Source: Picosynechococcus sp. PCC 7003
GTDB lineage: Bacteria > Cyanobacteriota > Cyanobacteriia > Cyanobacteriales > MRBY01
NCBI RefSeq assembly: GCF_001693255.1
Contig: NZ_CP016474.1
Coordinates: 2,312,661-2,376,660, forward strand
DNA: 64,000 nt
Direction: 5' to 3'
The notes beneath the pieces are model-generated. The model did not search any database and was not told the origin of the DNA. It worked only from the letters and a program-made list of their open reading frames with translations. A program made the translations under genes and the position numbers. Below, in pieces: positions 27,829 through 38,578 of this stretch; the stretch's first letter is position 1; each line of letters opens with the position of its first letter.

Positions 27829-28347
27829 ATGTTTGATATTTTTACCCGGGTTGTTTCTCAGGCTGATGCCCGAGGTGAGTTCATTTCTAGCGACAAGCTC
27901 GAAGCTCTCAAAAAAGTTGTTGCCGAAGGTACCAAGCGTTCTGATGCCGTAAGCCGCATGACCAACAATGCGTCTTCCATCGTTACCAACGCTGCTCGTC
28001 AACTCTTCGCTGACCAGCCCCAACTCATCGCTCCCGGTGGAAATGCTTACACCAACCGTCGCATGGCTGCTTGTCTTCGCGACATGGAAATCATCCTCCG
28101 TTATGTAACCTACGCAACCTTCACTGGTGATGCGTCCGTACTCAACGACCGCTGCCTCAACGGCCTCCGTGAAACCTATGTTGCTCTTGGTGTTCCCGGT
28201 GCTTCCGTTGCTGCTGGTGTACGTGCAATGGGTAAAGCCGCTGTAGCGATTGTTATGGATCCCGCTGGTGTAACTGCTGGTGACTGCAGCTCTCTCCAAC
28301 AGGAAATCGAACTTTACTTCGAAACTGCTGCCAAAGCTGTTGAATAA
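27829..28347 (+). CDS. cpcB: C-phycocyanin beta subunit
   Basis: A 172-residue phycobiliprotein of the phycobilisome rods. Both bilin attachment cysteines are present: Cys82 in MAACLRDME and Cys153 in AGDCSSLQ. Asn72 in GGNAYTN, the asparagine methylated in beta subunits, is also kept. It pairs with CpcA into trimers and hexamers that absorb orange light. First gene of the cpc operon, with a strong AGGAG ribosome site. Confidence 0.98.
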   Translation: MFDIFTRVVSQADARGEFISSDKLEALKKVVAEGTKRSDAVSRMTNNASSIVTNAARQLFADQPQLIAPGGNAYTNRRMAACLRDMEIILRYVTYATFTGDASVLNDRCLNGLRETYVALGVPGASVAAGVRAMGKAAVAIVMDPAGVTAGDCSSLQQEIELYFETAAKAVE

Positions 28348-28452
28348 TCTTTTTTAATTCAACTCTGACATTTTCCGTTTTAAGTCTTACCCATATCGTA
28401 AGGCGCCCTTTTAAAGAAAATTATTGATAATCCATAGGGAGATAATCTGACA

Positions 28453-28941
28453 ATGAAAACCCCTCTTACCGAAGCAGTAGCACTCGCTGATTCTCAAGGC
28501 CGTTTCCTCAGCAACACTGAGCTCCAGTACCTCTATGGTCGTCTTCGTCAAGGTGCTTTCGCCCTTGAAGCGGCTCAAACGTTGACTGCAAAAGCTGACA
28601 CTCTCGTTAATGGTGCTGCTCAAGCGGTTTACAGCAAGTTCCCCTACACCACCAGCACTCCTGGCAACAACTTCGCTGCTGACCAGCGCGGTAAAGACAA
28701 GTGTGCTCGTGACATCGGTTACTACCTCCGCATGGTTACCTACTGCCTAGTTGCTGGTGGTACTGGCCCCATGGATGAGTACCTCATCGCTGGTGTTGAC
28801 GAAATCAACCGTACTTTCGATCTTTCTCCCAGCTGGTATGTTGAAGCTCTCAAGCACATCAAAGCAAACCACGGTTTGACTGGCGATGCTGCTACTGAAA
28901 CTAACAACTACATCGACTACGCAATTAACGCTCTCAGCTAA
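28453..28941 (+). CDS. cpcA: C-phycocyanin alpha subunit
   Basis: A 162-residue globin-fold subunit with one phycocyanobilin site, Cys84 in KDKCARDIG. It forms the alpha-beta protomer with CpcB. It lies 105 bases after cpcB with its own AGGGAGA ribosome site. A long hairpin follows that probably lowers transcription into the linker genes, which are needed in far smaller amounts. Confidence 0.98.
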
Positions 28942-28956
28942 TTTTGCTTAGTCTAG

Positions 28957-29014
28957 GCCCGGATGGGTAAGTGGTTTTCAGCTTAAGTGTTGGGTTCTAC
29001 TTACTTTTCCGGGT
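28957..29014 (+). promoter_or_regulatory. Intercistronic hairpin after cpcA
   Basis: GCCCGGA (28957-28963) pairs with TCCGGGT (29008-29014), and inner GTAAGT (28967-28972) pairs with ACTTAC (28999-29004), with a small internal loop and a 26-base terminal loop. No T-run follows, so it is more likely a partial terminator, RNase barrier or processing site than a full stop. Confidence 0.65.
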
Positions 29015-29059
29015 CTTGCTCTATCTAAAAACATTGGTTTAACAAGGAGTATTAGGCAC

Positions 29060-29932
29060 ATGCCAGTTACTGTCGCTGCCTCTCGCTTGGGAACCGCTGC
29101 GTTTGATCAATCACCGGTCGAACTGCGCGCTAACTATTCTCGAGATGATGCACAAACCGTCATCCGCGCCGTTTATCGCCAGGTTTTGGGCAATGATTAC
29201 ATCATGTCCTCTGAGCGTTTAACAGCTGCGGAGTCTTTGTTCACGAATGGGTTTATTTCTGTGCGGGATTTTGTCCGTGCCGTGGCCCAGTCTGAGCTAT
29301 ATAAAGAAAAGTTTTTATACAACAATTTCCAAACCCGTGTGATTGAACTGAACTTCAAGCACTTATTGGGTCGGGCTCCCTATGATGAGTCTGAAGTGGT
29401 TGAACACCTCGATCGCTACCAGAATGAGGGATTTGAAGCGGATATCAATTCTTACATTGATAGCGCTGAATACACGGAAAACTTCGGGGACAATATTGTG
29501 CCCTACATCCGTAGCTATGTTGTTCAAACTGGACACCGTACCGTTGGTTTTACCCGGATGTTTAGTCTACAACGGGGTTATGCCAACAGCGATCGCGCTC
29601 AAATCGCGGGAAGTGCATCTCGTTTAGCCCAAGAGCTCGCGCGTAACACAACCTCTGCGGTGGTTGGTCCTTCTGGTGTTAATGAAGGTTGGGCCTTCCG
29701 GTCTGCGGCTGATGATTATCATCCTGGTCAATCCCTTGGTGGTTCCACTGGTTTGAGCGCGGATGATCAAGTTGTCCGGGTTGAAGTTGCGGCGTTGTCT
29801 ACGCCTCGCTATCCTCGGATTCGTCGTAGCAGTCGCGTTTTCTTCGTACCGGTATCTCGTCTGTCTCAGAAGCTGCAAGAAATTCAGCGGATGGGTGGTA
29901 GAGTCGCCAGTATTTCACCTGCCGGCCAGTAA
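29060..29932 (+). CDS. cpcC: Phycobilisome rod linker protein (33 kDa type)
   Basis: A 290-residue rod linker. The N-terminal PBS linker domain (about residues 15-150) includes [28 protein letters not shown] and [14 protein letters not shown]. The C-terminal CpcD-like domain (about 235-288) includes [17 protein letters not shown] and VFFVPVSRL...GGRVASI. It joins phycocyanin hexamers within the rod and tunes energy flow toward the core. The ribosome site AAGGAG lies before the ATG at 29060. Confidence 0.96.
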   Translation: MPVTVAASRLGTAAFDQSPVELRANYSRDDAQTVIRAVYRQVLGNDYIMSSERLTAAESLFTNGFISVRDFVRAVAQSELYKEKFLYNNFQTRVIELNFKHLLGRAPYDESEVVEHLDRYQNEGFEADINSYIDSAEYTENFGDNIVPYIRSYVVQTGHRTVGFTRMFSLQRGYANSDRAQIAGSASRLAQELARNTTSAVVGPSGVNEGWAFRSAADDYHPGQSLGGSTGLSADDQVVRVEVAALSTPRYPRIRRSSRVFFVPVSRLSQKLQEIQRMGGRVASISPAGQ

Positions 29933-30000
29933 AGCTTAGAGGTCTCGTTTGCGCGTGATCTCTGATTGTTACCGGAGTGGGTAATTGATGAAAATCAGGG

Positions 30001-30038
30001 ACAAAATTTGAGAGGGGGTCTAAGCTTCTCGATTTTGT
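30001..30038 (+). promoter_or_regulatory. Intercistronic hairpin between cpcC and cpcD
   Basis: ACAAAATTTGAGA (30001-30013) pairs with TCTCGATTTTGT (30027-30038): 12 pairs with one bulged T and one G-U, and a 13-base loop. No T-run directly follows. It may reduce or process the transcript before cpcD. Confidence 0.65.
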
Positions 30039-30109
30039 GCCTGGTTTTGGCGACTTTACCTTAAGCGTTTATTGTACATAAATCTTTTACGGAGTTCCAA
30101 GAAAGAACC

Positions 30110-30358
30110 ATGTTGAGTCAATTTGCGAACGGAACGGAAGCGGCTTCGCGTGTTTTTACCTATGAAGTACAGGGGCTGCGCCAAACAGAAGAAACGGACA
30201 ATCAAGAATACGCATTTCGTCGCAGTGGCAGTGTTTTTATCAATGTGCCCTATGCTCGCATGAATGATGAGATGCAACGGATTTTACGTCTGGGGGGCAA
30301 AATCGTTTCGATTAAACCCTATGATGGCGGCACAGCTGCGGCAGCTGAAGCAGAATAA
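30110..30358 (+). CDS. cpcD: Phycobilisome small rod-capping linker
   Basis: An 82-residue CpcD-domain protein (VFTYEVQGLRQTEETDNQ ... VPYARMNDEMQRI ... GGKIVSIKPY) that caps the core-distal end of phycocyanin rods and so limits rod length. It is the free-standing version of the domain at the end of CpcC. Confidence 0.96.
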   Translation: MLSQFANGTEAASRVFTYEVQGLRQTEETDNQEYAFRRSGSVFINVPYARMNDEMQRILRLGGKIVSIKPYDGGTAAAAEAE

Positions 30359-30470
30359 ACTTAGATATTTGAAAGTTTTTGATATTTAACTTATGTTTTT
30401 CAGCGGGGTAATGGGGAGTGTTTATGGCTCTCGGTTACTCCGGTTTGTTTTTTCGGGGAAGATTTTAACA

Positions 30471-31277
30471 ATGGCAGATTGGCAGATGGCAGAGGCCTGG
30501 ACCCTGGAGGAGGCGATCGCCAATATCCAACAAACAGCAGATCCGGGCAAACGCTATTATGCGGCTTGGTGGTTTGGCAAGTTCCGGGTGCAAGATGAGC
30601 GGGCCGTGCATGCTCTCCTGGAGGCTTTAAAGGACGAAACCGATCGCTCACCAGATGGGGGTTATCCTTTACGTCGGAACGCCGCAAAAGCGTTGGGTAA
30701 ATTAGGCAATCTGGCTGCAGTGACGCCGTTGATCGAGAGTTTAGCCAGTCCAGATTATTATGTGCGGGAGTCGGCGGCCCAATCGTTGGAGATGTTGGGG
30801 GATCGACAGGCAATTCCAGCTTTGCAAAAACTACTCGCCGGTGGCGTTGCGGCGGCGGTTAAGGCTGAGGGCAAACCCCATTTAGTGCAGCCCTATGAAG
30901 CAGTGATTGAGGCGTTAGGGACGATTGGTGCCGTGGAGGCGATCGCCGATATTAAGCCATTTTTAGACCATGACTTCGACAAGATACGCTATGCGGCGTT
31001 ACGGGCTTTGTATCAACTGACCCAGGAAGCCCATTATGCTGAACAGTTAATGGAAGCCCTGAATGGCCCTCAATTACAATTGCGACGCTCGGCCCTCCTC
31101 GATCTAGGTGCCATCGGCTATGTTCCAGCCGGTCAGGCGATCGCCAAAGCCTATGCCGAAAATAGCCTCAAGTTAATTTCCCTCAAGGGCATTCTCGAAT
31201 CCCATTTACAACGTACTGCCATGACCCTCGATGCGGACGGTTTACAATTGCTCGACTTAATGGATAGTCTGCTCTAG
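30471..31277 (+). CDS. cpcE: Phycocyanobilin lyase, alpha subunit (CpcE)
   Basis: A 268-residue HEAT-like repeat protein that, with CpcF, attaches phycocyanobilin to Cys84 of CpcA. Repeats are visible as LRRNAAKALGKLGNLAAVTPLIESL, then YVRESAAQSLEMLGD and so on. The start YYAAWWFGKFRV near residues 25-36 is typical. The frame opens 26 codons earlier, but MADWQMAEAW at 30471, with GGGGAAG nine bases upstream, gives the family's usual length. Confidence 0.95.
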   Translation: MADWQMAEAWTLEEAIANIQQTADPGKRYYAAWWFGKFRVQDERAVHALLEALKDETDRSPDGGYPLRRNAAKALGKLGNLAAVTPLIESLASPDYYVRESAAQSLEMLGDRQAIPALQKLLAGGVAAAVKAEGKPHLVQPYEAVIEALGTIGAVEAIADIKPFLDHDFDKIRYAALRALYQLTQEAHYAEQLMEALNGPQLQLRRSALLDLGAIGYVPAGQAIAKAYAENSLKLISLKGILESHLQRTAMTLDADGLQLLDLMDSLL

Positions 31278-31337
31278 GAACCTTTTTTAACCAAATCCCT
31301 ATCCCTAAGTTTTTTGCGATCGCTAATTTCTGAACCC

Positions 31338-31955
31338 ATGACCGTCGAAGTTTTAATTCGTGCCGTTAACAACCCCACCTCCGCCCAAGACCTGGTCAAA
31401 AATGTGGCGCAGCTTGCGGCAACAAAAGATGAGCAAGCCATTCCTACTTTGGTAGAGGTGCTGAAGTTTAATAACCCAGGAGCGGCCGTTGCAGCGGTCA
31501 ATGGTTTGATCAATATTGGTGAGGCCGTTGTGCCCTACCTCCTCGAAAATGTCGATGGCTATAACTATGGGGCGCGGGCGTGGATGCTGCGGGTCTTTGC
31601 CGGCATTGGTGATCCCCGCGCTTTAGATTTGCTGATCGAAGCCGCTAATAAAGACTTTGCTTTTAGTGTGCGTCGTTCTGCGGCTAAGGGGTTGGGAAAT
31701 ATTCAGTGGCAAAAAGTGCCCGATTCTGAGCGAGAAATACAGCAGCAAAAAGTTTGCGATTGTCTATTTTTGGCCCTTGAGGATGGTGAATGGGTGGTGC
31801 GCTATGGGGCGATCGCCGGACTAGAAGGTTTAGCTTGCAGCATTAATGATACGCAGAAAATGCTGATTAAAGAGAAATTACAAGTGTTTATGAACTCAGA
31901 GCCAGAAGCAGGAGTTCGAGCTAGGATTGAAAAAGCGATCAATACTTTGACTTGA
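31338..31955 (+). CDS. cpcF: Phycocyanobilin lyase, beta subunit (CpcF)
   Basis: A 205-residue HEAT-repeat partner of CpcE in the alpha-phycocyanin bilin lyase. Repeats are [50 protein letters not shown] and [15 protein letters not shown] chose [10 protein letters not shown] at 31338 over the frame's earlier opening at 31314. It is the last gene of the cpc operon, and AT-rich DNA begins right after its stop. Confidence 0.94.
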   Translation: MTVEVLIRAVNNPTSAQDLVKNVAQLAATKDEQAIPTLVEVLKFNNPGAAVAAVNGLINIGEAVVPYLLENVDGYNYGARAWMLRVFAGIGDPRALDLLIEAANKDFAFSVRRSAAKGLGNIQWQKVPDSEREIQQQKVCDCLFLALEDGEWVVRYGAIAGLEGLACSINDTQKMLIKEKLQVFMNSEPEAGVRARIEKAINTLT

Positions 31956-32236
31956 AAAATCTCTGTGGCAATATGTCAAAACTTAGTCAATTTTAAAATA
32001 TATCAAATTTATTGGTTTAGTATTGAATAACTCGCCTCATTGTCAAGTGACAACTTTTTTTTAAACTTGCTCGAATAAGTGAAATATAAATTTAGAAATA
32101 TTAAAAGTAACGAAAATCAGCTCAAACAAAAATATATCAAGCAACTCATATCATTTCATTATTTCTGGCCAAATCGCTAAAAGTAAAACAAGAGCTACAG
32201 ATAATTATTGTTTTTTGAATGCATATAATTTAGATT
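31956..32236. other. AT-rich spacer between cpcF and mcrB
   Basis: No gene or clear terminator for the cpc operon is seen. Base composition shifts sharply to AT at the cpcF stop, marking the left edge of the mcrBC insert. It probably holds the mcrB promoter; TATAAT-like hexamers are plentiful but none can be preferred. Confidence 0.5.
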
Positions 32237-33820
32237 ATGAATTGGCGAGAATATCTTATAAGTTGGAAGCAAAAAAACAGTCTAAAGAGACCTGAAGGTA
32301 TAGAAAAAACAAGGCAAGATTTTATTGAACAATTTCCTAGGCAAAAACTGGCCCAATTAACATTAGAGGAATATGCTCTTAATCATCCTGATTTTTCTAA
32401 AAATAGTTTTTGCTATTGGTTGAAATTCAAAATAAAAAATATTGATGATACTAAAAATAGAAATTCTGCATATGGCATTTATTGGGACACAAGCGCTAAT
32501 CAATGGAAGTGGCATAGAAAAATCAAAGCCCAAACACAAAAAGACGCATTTTACATTGTAAAGACTGGAATTTTATCTTTGATCAATGCAGTCGAAGAAG
32601 ATCGACTAGAAGAATTAGATGCTATTGCATTTGAGCATTTTGGAACAGGATTTAATCGAATCCCACTCAAAATACTATACATTTATTTTCCCAATTTATT
32701 TTTTCCCCAAGAGACATATGCATTAGATTTATTTTTAGATAAACAATTAATGAAATCTTTTTCCTCATTTTGTGATCCTCAAGAAATATTTGAGAATTTC
32801 AATTTGAAAATTTATTTTGAAGATTTACGTCATGCCCTTTTTTACTCCATGACAATGAATCATAAGTTGTGTCTTTCTTTTAAAGATCTTCCAGAATTTC
32901 GAGAAATGGACACATATAATATCGGCATCTTTCTCGACGATTGTAAGCGCCACTTAGATACAGACAAAGAAGACATGGTTAATAATACTTGTTCGAGAGA
33001 TAATTTTATAACAAATACCAACTCTAATGTTTTTTTATTGAATTTACTCTGTAGATCAATTAATCGCAAAAAAAATATTGTTCTTCATGGAGCACCAGGA
33101 ACTGGGAAAACTTTCATTGCTACTAAATTTGCCCAATATTTAGTTACTAAAAGCGATGGCTTTGTTGAAATACTTCAATTTCATCCTGCCTATACCTATG
33201 AGGATTTTATACAGGGATTACGCCCTAAAGTTGATGAAAGTGGTAATTTAGTTTATAAAATTGTCGCAGGTCGCTTCCTTGAATTTTGTAAAAAAGCCAG
33301 ACAACGAACAGGTAAATGTATATTAATTATTGACGAAATTAATCGTAGCAACTTGTCCGCAGTTTTCGGCGAATTAATGTACCTGCTAGAATATCGTAAT
33401 CAAGCAATTAGACTATCAGGTAGTAATGAACTTTTTAGCATTCCAGAGAACGTTTATATTATTGGCACGATGAATACGGCGGATCGATCCATTGCTCTTG
33501 TAGATCATGCCCTACGTCGCCGTTTCGCTTTTATTGAATTGTTTCCTGACTATAATGTCTTACGTAAATGGCATGAGCAAAACGAAACAGAGTTCAATGT
33601 CGAGCCTTTAATTAACGTCATTGAAAAAGTAAATATAGCTATCGGCGATCACCACTATCATTTAGGGATTTCTTTCTTCTTAGATCAAAACTTAAATGAA
33701 AACCTTCCAGACATTTGGGAACTCGAAATTTATCCTTACCTCGAAAAATATTTTTACGACAACCCCGAACAATGTGCGGAATTTCAATGGAAGAAAGTTC
33801 AAGCCGAAATCATGGGTTAA
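32237..33820 (+). CDS. mcrB: McrB-type AAA+ GTPase of a modification-dependent restriction system
   Basis: A 527-residue protein. The C-terminal half is an McrB AAA+ motor with Walker A GAPGTGKT near residues 285-292, Walker B LIIDEINRSN near 363, and the McrB hallmark GTMNTADRS near 409-417, followed by RRRFAF. In characterised McrBC this motor hydrolyses GTP and drives DNA translocation. The N-terminal 230 residues (FCYWLKFKIKNID, LKILYIYFPNLFFPQE) are a domain I have seen in McrB relatives but cannot name; it presumably chooses the DNA target. AT-rich, without HIP1, and followed 2 bases later by mcrC. Confidence 0.88.
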   Translation: MNWREYLISWKQKNSLKRPEGIEKTRQDFIEQFPRQKLAQLTLEEYALNHPDFSKNSFCYWLKFKIKNIDDTKNRNSAYGIYWDTSANQWKWHRKIKAQTQKDAFYIVKTGILSLINAVEEDRLEELDAIAFEHFGTGFNRIPLKILYIYFPNLFFPQETYALDLFLDKQLMKSFSSFCDPQEIFENFNLKIYFEDLRHALFYSMTMNHKLCLSFKDLPEFREMDTYNIGIFLDDCKRHLDTDKEDMVNNTCSRDNFITNTNSNVFLLNLLCRSINRKKNIVLHGAPGTGKTFIATKFAQYLVTKSDGFVEILQFHPAYTYEDFIQGLRPKVDESGNLVYKIVAGRFLEFCKKARQRTGKCILIIDEINRSNLSAVFGELMYLLEYRNQAIRLSGSNELFSIPENVYIIGTMNTADRSIALVDHALRRRFAFIELFPDYNVLRKWHEQNETEFNVEPLINVIEKVNIAIGDHHYHLGISFFLDQNLNENLPDIWELEIYPYLEKYFYDNPEQCAEFQWKKVQAEIMG

Positions 33821-33822
33821 AT

Positions 33823-35091
33823 ATGACAGAAATCACCCTGACTGAATATAAAACCCAAGATTTTCAGCCCGAAGAAATTCCTACAAGTATCGGCAAAACT
33901 ATTCATCAAAACTATAGTCAATATCTTGAAATAAAGGAACCATCTTTCCTCAGTAATAAACCTTGGCAATTAACACCGAAAGGTTATATCGGCACAATTC
34001 CCGTTACACCAGACTTTACGATTCGCATTCTGCCCAAAACAGAAATAAAATATGTTTGGCAAATGTTAGATTATGTCGAAAATCTCAACAGTTTAACAAT
34101 ATTTGAGCAACTCACCCATTGCGACCGTCTCGAAGATATTTGTGACTATTTAGCCCAAAAATTAGCCCAAAAAGTTCTTAGTCGTGCTAAACAAGGACTT
34201 TATCGCAGCTATCTATCCGAAAATGACCGTCTTATTGCGTCCCGTGGAAAAATTCAATGGCATCAAGCTGCTCGAAGTCCGTGGGAAATTCGCCTACCCT
34301 GTCGTTACAATACCCACACTTCTGACATTCCTGAAAATCAAATTTTGCTCTGGACATTACACCAACTCGGACGCACGCAAAACCTTTTAAAAGCAAAAAC
34401 CAAAACCCAACTCCGCCAAGCACACCATGCTTTACAAGGAACTATTTCTTTAACCCCATTTACCGCTCAAGATTGTCAGAATTTCACCTATCATCGTCTT
34501 AACCAAGACTACAAAATCATTCACCAGCTTTGTAATTTTTTTCTTGAAAACCTTACCCCAAGTCATCAAACTGGCACAAGAAAAACTCTACCTTTTCTGA
34601 TTAATACTGCTGTTTTATACGAAAAATTTGTGCATGCTTGGCTCAAGAAAAACTTAGAAAATAAATATTTCATCAAAGCTCAAGAAAAATATCAATTTAC
34701 TGACAAAATTAATTATCAGATCGATCTTGTGCTGTATGAACGGGAAACTAAACAGGCGATCGCCGTCCTTGATACTAAATATAAAACCCCAGAAAAACCT
34801 AGTCATGCAGATTTAAATCAGATCATCCACTACGCTTTACTGAAACAAACCAAACGCGCCATCCTTATCTATCCCGAAGCTTTACCCTATGCCGTTGATC
34901 AACTCAGTGAAAATATCCGCGTACAAACCATTCCGTTTGTCTTAAATGATGTGAGTGCTACAGCAGGACAACAATTTTTGACTTGTTTATTTTCCCAAGA
35001 AAAAATCCCCCTAAATAAGGAGGATTTGGAGAAATGTCATCCTTCAGGAGAAACTACTTCACAAATTGGGGCATCATCTCTGCCGCCGTGA
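33823..35091 (+). CDS. mcrC: McrC-type nuclease subunit
   Basis: A 422-residue McrC-family protein. A beta-rich N-terminus ([20 protein letters not shown]) and helical middle ([35 protein letters not shown]) lead to the PD-(D/E)XK nuclease core: [11 protein letters not shown], then [10 protein letters not shown] near residue 315. It cuts DNA when driven by McrB. The frame opens at 33715 inside mcrB, but [10 protein letters not shown] at 33823 is the start. The last 12-13 codons overlap the antisense end of bioU. One HIP1 site lies in the gene, none in mcrB. Confidence 0.88.
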   Translation: MTEITLTEYKTQDFQPEEIPTSIGKTIHQNYSQYLEIKEPSFLSNKPWQLTPKGYIGTIPVTPDFTIRILPKTEIKYVWQMLDYVENLNSLTIFEQLTHCDRLEDICDYLAQKLAQKVLSRAKQGLYRSYLSENDRLIASRGKIQWHQAARSPWEIRLPCRYNTHTSDIPENQILLWTLHQLGRTQNLLKAKTKTQLRQAHHALQGTISLTPFTAQDCQNFTYHRLNQDYKIIHQLCNFFLENLTPSHQTGTRKTLPFLINTAVLYEKFVHAWLKKNLENKYFIKAQEKYQFTDKINYQIDLVLYERETKQAIAVLDTKYKTPEKPSHADLNQIIHYALLKQTKRAILIYPEALPYAVDQLSENIRVQTIPFVLNDVSATAGQQFLTCLFSQEKIPLNKEDLEKCHPSGETTSQIGASSLPP

Positions 35092-36040
35092 AAATGCCTG
35101 TTAAACCTTGCTTTTGCAGCCAAACGCCTGTTTTGAGATACCCAAAGGCAGGGCCACAAACATTGGCAGCCATGCTGGTTTCATCCCCAAGGGTAAAAGT
35201 ATGGGTGGCAATCTTGCCTTCAAAGGTACGGCCCGTTAATTGCACATTGGTGCTGAGGGGTTTTTTCGGATTGCGCGTATCGACTACCCCGCCGACACTG
35301 ACCTGATCACGGGAACAAATTCCAGCCAATTCCAGCATAAGATCATCGGCATGTTCCATATTTTCGAGGGAAATAATGCCATTAGTTTCATCTAACAGAG
35401 CTTCCACTTCTGCATCGCTCATGGCTCGCGCTTTTTCTACATCATAGCCAGGCATATGGGCAATATCTTCCCGGATGGTCGCCCGATAAGCTTCCCAATT
35501 GGCAATGCCTACCCCAAAGGTAATTTTAACGCTGTGCACTTCTGCATAGCTTTGGGCCGCCACTGCCGCGGCTGCCGTCAACAAACCAGGCGTCGCGCCA
35601 CAACCCGTCATGTAGGTAATACCTGCATTTTTCACGTCGTCCTTAAGGGAGAGGATTTGTTCCATGGCACTGGTGCGCTTTAGGGCATCCACTAAAACCC
35701 CTTGCCAACCAGAAGCAATAAATTGCCGGGTTACATCGGCCATAAAAGTATTGGGCAAGTTCGGCAGAGCGAGGAAAAAACCATCCACTTGGGCATTGGC
35801 GATCAGATCGGCAATGCTGTTTTGACTCAAAATGCCATATTCTGGCACATGACCCACGGAACCCTGCTGGTTATAGGTGCTGATGCAGGCTTGGGTATCG
35901 AGACCCTCAGGATTATAGATATAGCCTTTATGGTCGGCAGCGGCCACGAGGCGCATTTCTGATTTTGGAGCCAGTAATCGAGCTGCAGCTTGACCGAGAC
36001 CGCCAAAGCCCAGGACACCCACGCGAATAATATTACTCAT
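35054..36040 (-). CDS. bioU: Probable BioU, suicide enzyme of biotin synthesis
   Basis: A 328-residue Rossmann oxidoreductase starting [17 protein letters not shown] (dinucleotide binding, residues 8-24). The segment [10 protein letters not shown] holds Lys121. As I recall, cyanobacterial BioU (Synechocystis slr0355) uses a lysine near position 124 to donate its own amino group when making 7,8-diaminononanoate, replacing BioA, and is a one-turnover enzyme. The [19 protein letters not shown] stretch that follows also fits. These proteins are often labelled saccharopine dehydrogenase-like, which is the alternative. No other bio genes are near. Confidence 0.65.
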   Translation of the reverse strand: MSNIIRVGVLGFGGLGQAAARLLAPKSEMRLVAAADHKGYIYNPEGLDTQACISTYNQQGSVGHVPEYGILSQNSIADLIANAQVDGFFLALPNLPNTFMADVTRQFIASGWQGVLVDALKRTSAMEQILSLKDDVKNAGITYMTGCGATPGLLTAAAAVAAQSYAEVHSVKITFGVGIANWEAYRATIREDIAHMPGYDVEKARAMSDAEVEALLDETNGIISLENMEHADDLMLELAGICSRDQVSVGGVVDTRNPKKPLSTNVQLTGRTFEGKIATHTFTLGDETSMAANVCGPAFGYLKTGVWLQKQGLTGIFTAAEMMPQFVK

Positions 36041-36114
36041 AGTGATTTTCGATAAACGTCAAAATTTTGTCTGTATAGTCCAGCATAGACTGTCTATTAT
36101 CGGCAGAAATGGCC

Positions 36115-36603
36115 TTAAATCCCACGAATTTTCTTGAAGACTTCTTCCACTGCTGGGGGCAGTTGGCGCATAATTTTGCCTTTTTCTCGGTCAACACTAA
36201 CCAGGGTCACTTGACCTGTAAAGTAAAGTTCCTGTCCGTCTGGGGATTCAATGCGATAGTCCCACTCCATGCGGACGCCTTTCATTTCTTGCATGCGGGT
36301 TTTAATGATCGCGCTCATCCCCATTTTGAGAAAGCTATGGTAACGGGTTGATAGGGCGATCACGGGTAATTCACACCCCAATTGAACCAAGTCGGCGTAA
36401 TCGAGGCCAATGGATTGGAGGCAGGCGATCCGGGCTTCCTCTAGCCACTTAATGTAAGTGCCGTGCCAAACGACGCCAGCATAGTCGGTGTGATGGGGAT
36501 AAACCGTAATTGGATAGTCAAACCAGGGTTCACTGGTAGCATGTAAAGCTGGGGAACGGGCGATCGCCGTTGTGGGGAGTTCTTCTTGTTTAGGGGCAAC
36601 CAT
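36115..36603 (-). CDS. Hotdog acyl-CoA thioesterase (YbgC/4HBT type)
   Basis: A 162-residue hotdog-fold thioesterase. The active-site stretch VYPHHTDYAGVVWHGTYIKWLEEAR (from about residue 34) carries the catalytic aspartate Asp40 and the fold's usual helix. About 25 residues at the N-terminus are extra and low in complexity. It probably hydrolyses an acyl- or aryl-CoA; it does not match the cyanobacterial DHNA-CoA thioesterase sequence I remember. It is followed on the same strand by the bioU gene after a 74-base gap. Confidence 0.82.
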   Translation of the reverse strand: MVAPKQEELPTTAIARSPALHATSEPWFDYPITVYPHHTDYAGVVWHGTYIKWLEEARIACLQSIGLDYADLVQLGCELPVIALSTRYHSFLKMGMSAIIKTRMQEMKGVRMEWDYRIESPDGQELYFTGQVTLVSVDREKGKIMRQLPPAVEEVFKKIRGI

Positions 36604-36645
36604 AAAATATCAATCCTTCTTCCTAAGCACACAGCATCAAAAATT

Positions 36646-37206
36646 TCAAAGGGTCTGACCCCGTTGGAGACGTTTCATATGGTTAAACAATCGCCAGGAA
36701 TAGTCACGGGAAAGGCCGGCGGTCATTGCGCCCCGCATCACAATATAAAAATACCAATCGTCTGGCGGGACTTCCTGGGGCGTTTTATTCACAACGACAT
36801 AGGTGCGCACCGACTGGAACCGCTGGCCTTGGCATTCAACGGTAACCTGGGTTTGGCGATAACCGTTGGTGGGGACTTCCTCCCGCAGATCGAGCTTTTC
36901 ACTGACTCGCCAGGGCAAATGGTAAAGGACGCCTTCTACATGACTGCCTTCGTGGGGCACCACATCCAAAACACCGCAGCTCTTGCGTTTGGGCGAAAGA
37001 CGATTAAACGCCAACCGATAATCCTGCAGAATACCCCGGCCAACAACAAATTGGTGGGCATCTTCCTCGATGGTACGAGCTAAATCCACAGGACACATAC
37101 AAGACCCATAGGCGAAATAATAAAAAGCCCTGTCTGTGTGGGTGATGGTGCGGGGCTGGGAAGCTGTGTGGGTTTGGAAAGGGGGCGCAGAAGGGTCAAA
37201 GGACAT
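36646..37206 (-). CDS. Gamma-glutamylcyclotransferase-like protein
   Basis: A 186-residue protein with the GGCT/AIG2 fold signature YFAYGSCMCPVDLAR near residues 30-44 (normally YFAYGSNM). DYRLAFN follows near 62-68, and HVEGVLYHLP near 88-97, which should include the region of the acidic catalytic residue. Proteins of this fold cyclise gamma-glutamyl amines to 5-oxoproline; the substrate here is not known. The SNM-to-SCM change is mild. It lies between the thioesterase and HIT genes on the same strand. Confidence 0.72.
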   Translation of the reverse strand: MSFDPSAPPFQTHTASQPRTITHTDRAFYYFAYGSCMCPVDLARTIEEDAHQFVVGRGILQDYRLAFNRLSPKRKSCGVLDVVPHEGSHVEGVLYHLPWRVSEKLDLREEVPTNGYRQTQVTVECQGQRFQSVRTYVVVNKTPQEVPPDDWYFYIVMRGAMTAGLSRDYSWRLFNHMKRLQRGQTL

Positions 37207-37255
37207 GGGCCGCTACCTCAAGGGAATAAAAGCCTGGGGTTTACGCTACAGGGGT

Positions 37256-38183
<928 letters not shown>

Positions 38184-38381
38184 ATGACGCCGATCACCTA
38201 CTCAAAATTTATTCACTTTCTGCAAGAAGAACTGGCTATTCCTGGGGAATCCATTTCTGTGATGGAACGCCATCGGAGTAATACATCTGCCCATCATCCC
38301 CTACCCATGGTGCTGTGGCAGTATGGCCTGGTGACCCTGGAGCAGTTAGACCGCATTTATGAATGGCTTGAGACAGCCTAA
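38184..38381 (+). CDS. DUF2949 protein
   Basis: A 65-residue protein matching the cyanobacterial DUF2949 pattern: FIHFLQEELAIPGESI near residues 9-24 and LPMVLWQYGLVTLEQLDRIYEWLE near 40-63. It is small, soluble and probably helical, of unknown function. The ATG at 38184 has GGAG about 14 bases upstream. Confidence 0.8.
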   Translation: MTPITYSKFIHFLQEELAIPGESISVMERHRSNTSAHHPLPMVLWQYGLVTLEQLDRIYEWLETA

Positions 38382-38578
38382 AAGAACTTAAAGCTCGATT
38401 ATTGGCTCGACACAATCGCAACGGATGGTGCTTGGTACAGGTTCTCGGAATAATGGGGCCTGCTTTTTAGTAGCGCGGATTCTGGAGGGACCGCTGTTTC
38501 AATTTTGTAACGGCCCAGGGCAGCGGCGGTTAACTGTGGTTAAGCTAGGGGCAAATTGGGTTGAGAATTTCAGAGCCT

